This document shows positions 9,870-17,502 of a stretch of DNA of 64,000 nucleotides, in pieces. The notes under the pieces were generated by a model that was given only the letters and a program-made list of their open reading frames with translations, was not told where the DNA came from and made no database searches. The DNA comes from Pseudomonas sp. SG20056. Lineage in GTDB: Bacteria > Pseudomonadota > Gammaproteobacteria > Pseudomonadales > Pseudomonadaceae. Each line of letters begins with the position of its first letter. The stretch's first letter is position 1. The position numbers were made by a program, and so were the translations under genes. Location: NCBI RefSeq assembly GCF_031764535.1, contig NZ_CP134499.1, positions 3,472,001 through 3,536,000 of the forward strand, read 5' to 3'.

Positions 9870-12233
9870 ATGTCCATCAGCAGCACCATCAAATCCATCC
9901 AGGACATCATGCGCAAAGACGTTGGCGTCGATGGCGACGCCCAGCGTATTGGCCAGTTGGTCTGGCTGCTGTTCCTCAAGATCTTCGATGACCGCGAGCA
10001 AGAGTGGGAGTTGATGGACGACAATTACCGCTCGCCTATTCCCGAGAGCTGCCGCTGGCGCACCTGGGCTGCCGACCCGGAAGGCATGACCGGCGATGCG
10101 CTGAAGGACTTTATCGATAACAACCTGTTCCCCCAGCTGCAAAACCTGCACGAGTACAGCAACACGCCGTCCGCCTTCGTGGTGCGTAGCGTGTTTGAAG
10201 ACGCCTACAACTACATGAAGTCCGGCCAGCTGCTGCGCCAGGTGATCAACAAGATTCAGGAAGGCGTGGACTTCAACAAGGCCCAGGAACGCCACGAGTT
10301 CGGCAACCTTTACGAGCAACTGCTGCGCGACCTGCAAAACGCTGGCAATGCGGGCGAGTTCTACACCCCGCGCCCGGTCACCGAATTTATGGTGCGTATG
10401 GTCGATCCAAAATTGGACGAGAAGGTCATGGACCCGGCCTGCGGCACCGGCGGCTTTCTCACCTGCGCCATCGAGCATAAGCGCAGCCGCTATGTAAAAA
10501 CCGCCGAGGACGAGCGTACCCTGCAAGCCAGCATCTTCGGCGTGGAGAAAAAACCGCTGCCGCACCTGTTGGCCACCACCAATATGATCCTGCACGGCAT
10601 CGAGGTACCCAGCCAGATCCGCCACGACAACACCCTGAGCAAACCGCTGATCAGCTGGGGCCCGAGCGAGCGCGTGCACTGCATCGTCGCCAACCCGCCG
10701 TTCGGCGGCATGGAAGAAGACGGCATCGAAACCAACTTCCCCGCCACCTTCCGCACCCGGGAAACCGCCGACCTGTTTCTGGTGCTGATCATGCAGCTGC
10801 TTAAAGACGGTGGCCGCGCCGCCGTGGTGCTGCCCGATGGCTTTTTGTTTGGCGAAGGCATCAAGAGCCGCATCAAGGAAAAACTGCTCACCGAATGCAA
10901 CCTGCACACCATCGTTCGCCTGCCCAACGGCGTGTTCAACCCCTACACCGGCATCAAAACCAACCTGCTGTTCTTCACCAAGGGCACGCCCACCAAACAG
11001 GTGTGGTTCTACGAACACCAGTACCCGGCTGGGGTAAAGAACTACTCGAAAACTCGCCCCATGTATGTCGAAGAATTCGCCGTGGAAGAAGCCTGGTGGG
11101 GCAACGAGGCCGATGGCTTTGCCGCAAGGGTGGAGAGCCAATTTGCCTGGAAGGTCAGCGTCGAAGAACTGCAGGCGTGTAACTGGAACCTGGACTGCAA
11201 AAACCCGCATATCGGCGAACAGATCAGTCACGACCCCGACAAACTGCTGCGTGACTACACCAAGCTACAAGGCGACATCAGCGAGCTACGTGAACAGCTC
11301 AAGGCCTTACTGGCCGAAGCCCTGGAGCGACAGACATTGGATAACCTGCCTCAAGCCAGCGACGCCACCAACTTCGCAGCGAACTGGCAGCGCCTAGCCG
11401 AAAATTTCCACACCCTGTTCACCACAGAATCCAGCATCGACGCTCTAACGAAGGGTCTGCTGCAACTGGCCGTGATGGGCAAACTAGTGCAGCAGGACCC
11501 AAAAGATGAGCCCGCCAGTGAGTTGCTAAGGCGGATTGCCTCGGATAAGTCGCGTTTGGTAGCTCAGGGTAAGGTCAAGAAGCAGAAGCCGTTGCCAGAG
11601 ATTGGCGAAAAAGAAAAACCATTCGAACTACCGCAAAATTGGGAATGGAGCCGACTAGGTAGCCAGGTTATCGACAGTGGAGCAGGCTGGAGTCCAAGCT
11701 GTGAGTCGAGACCCAGAGAGGGCAACGAATGGGGAGTACTCAAGGTTAGTGCCGTGTCCTGGGGGACTTACAACCCCGAGGAAAACAAGGCGCTACCCGC
11801 AAATCTAGAAGCTCGCCCCGAGCACGAGGTTGCTGAGGGTGACTTTCTTGTCTCCCGCGCAAACACAGCAGCGCTTGTGGCACGGAGCGTCGTGGTAGAA
11901 ACGACACCAAGCCGACTGATGCTAAGTGACAAGATCGTACGCCTCAAATTGACCGACTGGTGTAATCGGCGCTATGTAAATCTAGTCAACAGTGCACCAC
12001 ATGCACGCCAGTACTACGCGCAGGTAGCCGGCGGTACCAGCAGTTCCATGAAAAATGTGTCGCGCGAGCAGATCCTGAACTTGCCAATTGCACTCCCTCC
12101 GCTCGCAGAACAACACCGTATCGTTGCAAAGTTCGATCAGCTAATACACCTGTGTAACACCCTCAAGCAAAAAATAACTGCAGCCAACTGCAAGCAGGCC
12201 GAGCTGCTCAGCGCCTTAATGGCTGAGGTATAG
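9870..12233 (+). CDS. Type I restriction-modification HsdM-HsdS fusion with one target-recognition domain
   Basis: A 787-residue fusion. Residues 1 to about 490 are an N6-adenine methyltransferase: N-terminal HsdM_N (DAQRIGQLVWLLFLKIFDD), AdoMet motif DPACGTGGF (about 188) and catalytic NPPFGG (about 274). A linker follows. From about 526 the typical start of an EcoEI-type specificity subunit appears (LTKGLLQLAVMGKLVQQDP). One target-recognition domain follows, then the conserved stretch LPPLAEQHRIVAKFDQL and a helical end. A standard HsdS has two recognition domains; here the protein ends after one. Known half-S proteins work as dimers and recognise symmetric sites, which I infer here. Base composition becomes more AT-rich from about 11.45 kb, where the S part starts. 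The OLD-like gene begins 10 bp downstream. Confidence 0.92.
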   Translation: MSISSTIKSIQDIMRKDVGVDGDAQRIGQLVWLLFLKIFDDREQEWELMDDNYRSPIPESCRWRTWAADPEGMTGDALKDFIDNNLFPQLQNLHEYSNTPSAFVVRSVFEDAYNYMKSGQLLRQVINKIQEGVDFNKAQERHEFGNLYEQLLRDLQNAGNAGEFYTPRPVTEFMVRMVDPKLDEKVMDPACGTGGFLTCAIEHKRSRYVKTAEDERTLQASIFGVEKKPLPHLLATTNMILHGIEVPSQIRHDNTLSKPLISWGPSERVHCIVANPPFGGMEEDGIETNFPATFRTRETADLFLVLIMQLLKDGGRAAVVLPDGFLFGEGIKSRIKEKLLTECNLHTIVRLPNGVFNPYTGIKTNLLFFTKGTPTKQVWFYEHQYPAGVKNYSKTRPMYVEEFAVEEAWWGNEADGFAARVESQFAWKVSVEELQACNWNLDCKNPHIGEQISHDPDKLLRDYTKLQGDISELREQLKALLAEALERQTLDNLPQASDATNFAANWQRLAENFHTLFTTESSIDALTKGLLQLAVMGKLVQQDPKDEPASELLRRIASDKSRLVAQGKVKKQKPLPEIGEKEKPFELPQNWEWSRLGSQVIDSGAGWSPSCESRPREGNEWGVLKVSAVSWGTYNPEENKALPANLEARPEHEVAEGDFLVSRANTAALVARSVVVETTPSRLMLSDKIVRLKLTDWCNRRYVNLVNSAPHARQYYAQVAGGTSSSMKNVSREQILNLPIALPPLAEQHRIVAKFDQLIHLCNTLKQKITAANCKQAELLSALMAEV

Positions 12234-12243
12234 GAAACTCACC

Positions 12244-14145
12244 ATGCGCCTGAAGTCACTCTCGATCAGTCATTACAAAAATCTTAAGAATTTCGACATA
12301 AGCTTTGATGGTAGTAGTTTCATAGATGTATTTGTCGGAAAAAACGGCAGTGGAAAGTCAAACCTATTCGAAGCCCTGTTAGAAATATTCCGTCATCTCT
12401 ACGAATACGGCAGGGAAAAAATAGAGCCTAAATTCGACTATTTCATAGAGTACGAAGTTAACGGAATAGCCACAGAGATTACTTGGGAAGCAGGTAGACT
12501 GACCATTAACGGCCGAGAACGCACAACCATCGGAGAAACACTGCTACCAGACAATGTATTGATCTACTATTCCGGTCATAACGACATCGTTGCTGGAGTA
12601 GTAAATGACTACGAAGACGCTTTCAGAAAGCGCATCAAAAACGCTGAATTTAATGAAAGTCGCCGTTTTATCGGTATAGGCCCTGAATACAAAGCTCTCC
12701 TGCTGGCGGTGCTGCTGATGCAGAAATCAGACAACAAAGCTCAGCAATTCATCTGCAACAAGCTCGGCATAGCCACACTCGGAATCACGAAACCCGGGGG
12801 GCGGGGACTTACTCAACCCGTAGTCAGACTTGAACTCAAGCGCCCCGTCTACGCGAAGGGCATCAGCTATAACATTGAAAACAATGATGAGAGTGACCGG
12901 TACTGGAAACCGGCAGGCATTACCAAAACGTTCCTTGATCGTTTAACTAAGTGCATCAGTCAAGAACCTAGCGATATGGCGTTAGCCGAAGGCTATTTCT
13001 CCTCGGACGATCGCTACACTCTATATTTCGACATTGCCAAGATTCAACGGGAATTTGTCGACGTTAGCGCTCAGGAATTTTTCCGCCAGCTCGACAATCT
13101 GAAAACACTTGGAATGCTGGCGGACATTGCAATACCACTCCAACTCAACAGCGGTCTGGATGCGAGCATCGCTAACTTCAGTGACGGTCAGTTTCAGTCG
13201 GTCTATATCTATTCCATCGTCGAATTGTTCAAAGACCGAAACTGCCTCACCTTATTAGATGAGCCTGATTCGTTTCTACATCCTGAATGGCAGTTCGAGT
13301 TTCTGAAGCAAGTTCTAGAAATCACTGATACTGCGGCTAAAAACAGCCATTTATTAATGAGCAGCCATAGTGCTTCGACTATCACGACCGCAAACGAGAA
13401 TATTATAAATCTATTCGAGCTTGACGGCGACAAGGTAGTAGTCAACAAAGTAAACAAGGCAGATGTCATAAAGTCACTCTCCGCCGGTCTCATTTCCTTC
13501 TCTGAGAGCGAGGCTCGACTTAATATTCATCATGCTCTGAAAAGTACCACCGGCGCAGTCTTGTTTACAGAGGGCATAACTGATGAAATGATTCTGGAAA
13601 TCGCATGGATGAAGCTGTACCCAACACAGAAGTGCAGCTTTGTAGTTCAGAATGCTTTCGACAGAATATTTCTGAGAAATTTATTTTCGCGCGAAGAGCT
13701 TGAAAAAAATTTCCCCGGCCGAATCATGTTCGCTCTTTTCGACTTTGATGAGGCTTTTGATGACTGGAATGGTCTCAAGAAGGAATGCGACCTAATTACT
13801 GACCCCTACAAAGGCTTGTCAAAGCAACTCAAGTGTAAATCTCATTATGCTTTGCTGTTACCAGTACCTGACATTGAGATACTGAAACGGCAAGTTCTCG
13901 ACCCCAAAGGAAAACCGTGGGGCAAAGGTGTGGACTCCCACTTATCCATTGAGTTACTTTTTTACAAAGAAGACTTACTCAATCAATGGTTTCATAAGAA
14001 ATCAACGTCAGGGGGCGGCGAGATAATTGAATTCATTGGTGACAAGGTATTTTTTGCCAAAAATATCGTACCTACATTGGATGCTGACTGCTTCGAACCA
14101 TTCCGTCCGATTTTTGAGTTCATCCAGTCTAAATGTGAAATTTAG
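12244..14145 (+). CDS. OLD-like AAA/ABC ATPase with C-terminal TOPRIM-like nuclease domain
   Basis: A 633-residue protein of the overcoming-lysogenization-defect type. The ATPase half shows Walker A VGKNGSGKSNLFEAL (about 32-45), the signature region NFSDGQFQS, Walker B LTLLDEPDSFLHPEW (about 335-349) and switch histidine LMSSHSAS. The C-terminal half has TOPRIM-like motifs LFTEGITDEMI (catalytic Glu, about 440) and ALFDFDEAFDD (metal-binding acidic pair, about 498). OLD proteins are ATP-dependent nucleases with anti-phage roles, alone or with partners. The gene is markedly richer in A and T than all neighbours, which suggests separate acquisition. It starts 10 bp after hsdM-S and so is probably co-expressed with the restriction genes. 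The exact family is not recognised. Confidence 0.8.
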   Translation: MRLKSLSISHYKNLKNFDISFDGSSFIDVFVGKNGSGKSNLFEALLEIFRHLYEYGREKIEPKFDYFIEYEVNGIATEITWEAGRLTINGRERTTIGETLLPDNVLIYYSGHNDIVAGVVNDYEDAFRKRIKNAEFNESRRFIGIGPEYKALLLAVLLMQKSDNKAQQFICNKLGIATLGITKPGGRGLTQPVVRLELKRPVYAKGISYNIENNDESDRYWKPAGITKTFLDRLTKCISQEPSDMALAEGYFSSDDRYTLYFDIAKIQREFVDVSAQEFFRQLDNLKTLGMLADIAIPLQLNSGLDASIANFSDGQFQSVYIYSIVELFKDRNCLTLLDEPDSFLHPEWQFEFLKQVLEITDTAAKNSHLLMSSHSASTITTANENIINLFELDGDKVVVNKVNKADVIKSLSAGLISFSESEARLNIHHALKSTTGAVLFTEGITDEMILEIAWMKLYPTQKCSFVVQNAFDRIFLRNLFSREELEKNFPGRIMFALFDFDEAFDDWNGLKKECDLITDPYKGLSKQLKCKSHYALLLPVPDIEILKRQVLDPKGKPWGKGVDSHLSIELLFYKEDLLNQWFHKKSTSGGGEIIEFIGDKVFFAKNIVPTLDADCFEPFRPIFEFIQSKCEI

Positions 14146-14240
14146 ATAGTTTTCGGAGCTTTTTTGCTATTCCGGACTACTAACTACGCCGTTTGTATAA
14201 CAGCAAACAGCTCTGACCTCTCCGCTCCGGGACATGAGAA

Positions 14241-15332
14241 ATGCCAATCAAAACAGAAGTCTGGAGTGTTGGGCTAACGCCGGCACTATTACAGGAGACT
14301 ATTCTGCCCAGCGAGCAGTTGCTGGAAGACATGATCGTCAGCGCGCCACGGCTATTGTCGGAAGAGTGGATGCTGATCGGCCGCCAGGAAAGCACCGGAC
14401 TGGGTGGGCGGATCGATCTGCTGGCCATCGCCCCGGATGCCTCCCTGGTGCTGATCGAACTCAAGCGCGACCGCACCCCGCGTGATGTGGTGGCGCAGGC
14501 GCTGGACTATGCCTCGTGGGTGGAGAAACTGGCCGCCGAGGATATTGCTGCCATCTACAAACGCTACCGCCAGAACGCCGACTTGGCGGCTGACTTTAAG
14601 GCCTACTTCGGCCTACCGCTGGATGAAGAGGCGCTCAACCAGAGCCACCAGATCATCATCGTTGCGTCCGGGCTGGATGCCAGCACCGAGCGCATCGTCG
14701 CGTACCTCAGCGAGCGCGATATCGCCATCAACGTGCTGTGCTTTCAGGTGTTCCAGCAGGACGCGCAACAGCTGATCAGCCGCTCCTGGCTGCTCGACCC
14801 GGTGGCAACCCAGGCCAATGCCAGCAACACCCGCAGCGACGGCCCGAGTGAGCCGTGGAATGGTGAGTTCTATTGCTCGTTTGGCCACAGTTCGACGCGC
14901 TCCTGGCTGGATGCGCAAGCCTTGGGTTTTATCTGCGGCGGTGGCGGCACCTGGTACAGCAACAGCCTGAAGATGCTCGCCCCCGGCGACCGGGTGTGGG
15001 TCAACATTCCGCAGCAAGGCTACGTCGGCGTCGGCCGCGTCACCGGGCGGGCCACGGCGGCGGCAGACTTCACCGTGATCCACAACGGCGTCGATACTCC
15101 GGTGCTGCAAGCCGCCACACGCGGCACCTACCACGCCGAACACCGCGACGACCCAACGCTGTGCGAATACTTCGTGGCGGTGGAGTGGCTGCAAACCGTG
15201 CCGGTTGAACAAGCCATCAAAGAAGTCGGTCTGTTCGGCAACCAAAACACCGTCTGCCGCCCCACTACGCCCAAGTGGCGCTGGACAATTGAACGGCTGA
15301 AAGCGCGCTTGCCGCACTTCGATAAAACCTAA
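14241..15332 (+). CDS. NucS-like (DUF91-type) endonuclease domain protein
   Basis: A 363-residue protein. The N-terminal half carries a PD-(D/E)xK nuclease core: RIDLLAIAPD (Asp about 59) followed by LVLIELKRDRTPRDVVAQA (Glu-x-Lys about 72-74), as in NucS/DUF91 nucleases. The C-terminal half has GDRVWVNIPQQGYVGVGRV, a beta-rich stretch like PUA/EVE-type nucleic-acid-binding folds (inference). Its GC-rich composition matches the chromosome, unlike the preceding gene. The 95-bp gap upstream has no convincing terminator. Its position behind a restriction system and an OLD-like gene suggests defence or repair, but the substrate is unknown. The start site is weak (GAGA), so the true start could differ slightly. 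Confidence 0.75.
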   Translation: MPIKTEVWSVGLTPALLQETILPSEQLLEDMIVSAPRLLSEEWMLIGRQESTGLGGRIDLLAIAPDASLVLIELKRDRTPRDVVAQALDYASWVEKLAAEDIAAIYKRYRQNADLAADFKAYFGLPLDEEALNQSHQIIIVASGLDASTERIVAYLSERDIAINVLCFQVFQQDAQQLISRSWLLDPVATQANASNTRSDGPSEPWNGEFYCSFGHSSTRSWLDAQALGFICGGGGTWYSNSLKMLAPGDRVWVNIPQQGYVGVGRVTGRATAAADFTVIHNGVDTPVLQAATRGTYHAEHRDDPTLCEYFVAVEWLQTVPVEQAIKEVGLFGNQNTVCRPTTPKWRWTIERLKARLPHFDKT

Positions 15333-15383
15333 TACGCACGCCTGCGTACTGCATAAAAGATTGACTGGAAAGGATGCCTGACT

Positions 15384-15896
15384 GTGGCTAAGCCCCCTGT
15401 TTCATTACTCGTAATCCTTGATTCCGGCCTGACGTACGGGCTGCAAAAACTGCTGTTGTTCTCACTGGCCTCGCTCTTGCCCATGTTGGGCGTGATTGGA
15501 CTTTTCTTCACCTACCAAAGCTGCTTCGAGCACGGCCGGGGAATACTGGAGTTGTCGCGCTTTGAAATCATCGCTTTTGTACTGTTGATCGTTCTAGAGC
15601 GGCGCTTCACTTACTACTGTCGGCTCTTTGGCTACAGCTTCTGGCAGGGATTGGTCAGGCTGCTCAGCGTGTTGGGCGTTGCCTCATTAATCGTCGGCGT
15701 AGGTGCTTTGCTGCATGGGCGTTTTACGCTGCTGATTGAGCCGATCTTGCTGCAGCCACTCTGGCTGGGCACCTACCTACTGGCCTTGTACCTGTGCGCC
15801 CCTGCCGCACTTATCGACCATACGGCGCAAAACAGTCCTCGCGCCGATGCTGTTGAACCTACGTTGAATACACCTGACATGGAGTCCAAGTCGTGA
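15384..15896 (+). CDS. Membrane protein of unknown function, first gene of a five-gene cassette
   Basis: I do not recognise this 170-residue protein. About four hydrophobic segments are visible (LLLFSLASLLPMLGVIGLFF, a segment around IIAFVLLIVLE, LLSVLGVASLIVGVGALL, PLWLGTYLLALYLCAPAAL), so it is an inner-membrane protein with a short polar C-terminus. It starts with GTG behind GGAAAGGA. Its TGA stop overlaps the start of the next gene, which points to translational coupling. Confidence 0.7.
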   Translation: MAKPPVSLLVILDSGLTYGLQKLLLFSLASLLPMLGVIGLFFTYQSCFEHGRGILELSRFEIIAFVLLIVLERRFTYYCRLFGYSFWQGLVRLLSVLGVASLIVGVGALLHGRFTLLIEPILLQPLWLGTYLLALYLCAPAALIDHTAQNSPRADAVEPTLNTPDMESKS

Positions 15897-16267
15897 TGCT
15901 GCGCTATCTATCCCTCCTCTTTTTGCTACCCGCTTGCGCCCTGGCCAGGTCATCTGAACCGGAGTCAGTCAAGCTTGTTAACGCCTGCAATGAACTCGTG
16001 GCGATGTACGAGCGCGATGGCCAGGAGAACAAGCTGGTCAGCTGGTTTGGTTCGGTTTCTGAGGGGATGCAGGCGGGCTACTGCCGGGGCGTTATTGTTG
16101 AGTACCGGCGCAATGATGAATTACGAGCGGTAGCGCAATGGTCAAGCCATCAGCGCTGCAATCAGCCGGACTGGTTCAGCCAAGCGCAGCAGGTTGCCAA
16201 TTACTCGACAGACTCTGTCAGCCAACATTCTGTTGAGCGTTTACTGGAGGCATCCTGTGGCCGCTGA
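15893..16267 (+). CDS. Small exported protein, Rap1a/Tai-like in appearance
   Basis: A 124-residue protein with an N-terminal signal peptide (LRYLSLLFLLPACALA) and a short mature part containing cysteines at NACNEL, AGYCRGV, QRCNQP and EASCGR. That size, helical character and cysteine pattern resemble the Rap1a/Tai group of small periplasmic proteins, but this is only a resemblance. GTG at 15893 and ATG at 15896 are adjacent in frame; GGAG sits eight bases before the GTG. The start overlaps the previous stop, and the end overlaps the next gene by 11 bp. Confidence 0.7.
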   Translation: MMLRYLSLLFLLPACALARSSEPESVKLVNACNELVAMYERDGQENKLVSWFGSVSEGMQAGYCRGVIVEYRRNDELRAVAQWSSHQRCNQPDWFSQAQQVANYSTDSVSQHSVERLLEASCGR

Positions 16268-16952
16268 ACGCTGGGTAACACTGCAACAAGCCGTTGGCGA
16301 CCCGCTTGGCATCCCTCTAGCTAAGCACCCTACATTGCGTAATGCGGTCAATACGTTGGTCAAGGTGTTGGCGACGGCGCAGTTGATTACGCTGCAGCAG
16401 GAACGCTTTGAATACAGTTCCAGCGAGAAAAAGCGGTTGAGCCTTAACGCTGCGGATCGCACATGTCTGGTAAACGCGGTATTGCTGCAAGGGGTGTTCG
16501 CCGAGCCGAAGGTCGTGCTCAAGCTGTTCACCGATGCCGCAATACGGGCCAGCTATGCCGCTTGGGCTAAGACGCTGTTGATCGACCAACAGAGCCAAGC
16601 CGGCCAAGGATTCATCCCTTCTCAGCTGACCGGTTTCCTGGAAATGCTGGCGGGGGGCTGCGATCTGCAAAGCGAGCCGCTGCCCAACCCGTTTGCCGAC
16701 ACATTGCCACAAATGGGTATTGGCCCCGCTCACTGTACAAGCCTTCTGCACTTGGCGGCTGTTCAGGCGGCGGCTCTGTCTCAGGGGTACATCATGATGG
16801 CGTACTACTTGAACGGTGATATCGAAAAGGCCTACCAGACGGCCTTAGAGATCAAGGGCGATACCCCCGCACTTGAGCAATATCGTGATCTGATTATTCG
16901 CGACTATCGCGATTCAAAAGCCGTGAAAGCGCTGCTTGAAGATTGGCGATAA
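16257..16952 (+). CDS. Conserved-looking protein of unknown function
   Basis: Not recognised. The frame is open from 16194, but GTG at 16257 has a perfect GGAGG six bases upstream and is the best start, giving 231 residues. The protein is mostly helical with no clear signal peptide or long membrane segment; an alanine-rich helix (LLHLAAVQAAALSQGYIMMA) lies near the C-terminus. It overlaps the preceding gene by 11 bp and so is probably translated from the same message. Confidence 0.65.
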   Translation: MAAERWVTLQQAVGDPLGIPLAKHPTLRNAVNTLVKVLATAQLITLQQERFEYSSSEKKRLSLNAADRTCLVNAVLLQGVFAEPKVVLKLFTDAAIRASYAAWAKTLLIDQQSQAGQGFIPSQLTGFLEMLAGGCDLQSEPLPNPFADTLPQMGIGPAHCTSLLHLAAVQAAALSQGYIMMAYYLNGDIEKAYQTALEIKGDTPALEQYRDLIIRDYRDSKAVKALLEDWR

Positions 16953-16961
16953 ACGGTCTTT

Positions 16962-17012
16962 TGTGTGGAATCCACACATCGAAACTGGCTCCGTCATCAC
17001 AGAGGAGCCAGT
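16962..17012 (+). promoter_or_regulatory. Tandem leader hairpins; second buries the next gene's ribosome binding site
   Basis: Two inverted repeats lie in the 61-bp gap. The first is TGTGTGG-AAT-CCACACA (16962-16978). The second is ACTGGCTCC (16984-16992) and GGAGCCAGT (17004-17012) with an 11-base loop. The GGAG in the 3' arm is the Shine-Dalgarno site of the gene starting at 17014, so the folded form would hide it. There is no T tract, so it is not a terminator. Control of translation is inferred. Confidence 0.65.
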
Positions 17013-17013
17013 C

Positions 17014-17403
17014 ATGACAAACCTTCAACCACTTCCCTTCGATCCCGCTGTCGAGCAATTGGATCTATTTGCTCTGCACTTCGCCCCCCAGGCGCAATGC
17101 CTGGACTGGGCCAATGCCGAGCTGGAGTACCGGCGCTTTCTTAACCTGAAGAAGTGCTACCCCAATCAACTGCTGATACCTTCTGGTGCAGCCTGGCAGT
17201 TGTGGCAAGCGCATATTCTGGATACCCGTCGTTACCGCAGCGATTGCGAGCGCGTGTTTAACCGCTTTATCGACCACCTTCCCTACCTCGGCCATGACAG
17301 TGCGGCTGACCGGCGCGAAAGGCATTTCGCCGAACAGCTGTATCAGGGGCTGTATGCCCGGCACTACCCCTCGGCGGCCAGTGCATTGGCCTTGAGCGAC
17401 TGA
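17014..17403 (+). CDS. GRDP-like (glycine-rich domain-containing protein-like) protein
   Basis: A 129-residue protein. Its core (about 62-94) reads AAWQLWQAHILDTRRYRSD then CERVFNRFIDHLPYLG. This resembles the conserved W-H..HILDT..Y..DC..FG.F.HH.PY.G block that I associate with GRDP-like (PF07173-type) proteins, with a few substitutions (Gln for the first His, Asn for Gly). The molecular role of the family in bacteria is unclear. The frame is open from 16936, but the ATG at 17014 has AGAGGAG correctly placed. That site lies within a hairpin arm. The beta-CASP ribonuclease follows after 99 bp. Confidence 0.65.
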   Translation: MTNLQPLPFDPAVEQLDLFALHFAPQAQCLDWANAELEYRRFLNLKKCYPNQLLIPSGAAWQLWQAHILDTRRYRSDCERVFNRFIDHLPYLGHDSAADRRERHFAEQLYQGLYARHYPSAASALALSD

Positions 17404-17502
17404 GCCTCATCACGCTTCGCCACATCTAAAAAACTTAATTCAGACAGCTCGGCTGAGCGCCCAAGAGCAGCGCCGGCTGTCGCCCCAAGAAAGGAAATAG
17501 TC

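Noticed and set aside
9759..11231. 490-codon minus-strand open frame opposite hsdM-S
   Set aside because: The plus strand encodes an unmistakable methyltransferase; the antisense product has no recognised motif.
14146..14240. Terminator after the OLD-like gene (T6 run at about 14160)
   Set aside because: The T run is not preceded by a stable GC-rich stem, so read-through into the NucS-like gene is likely.
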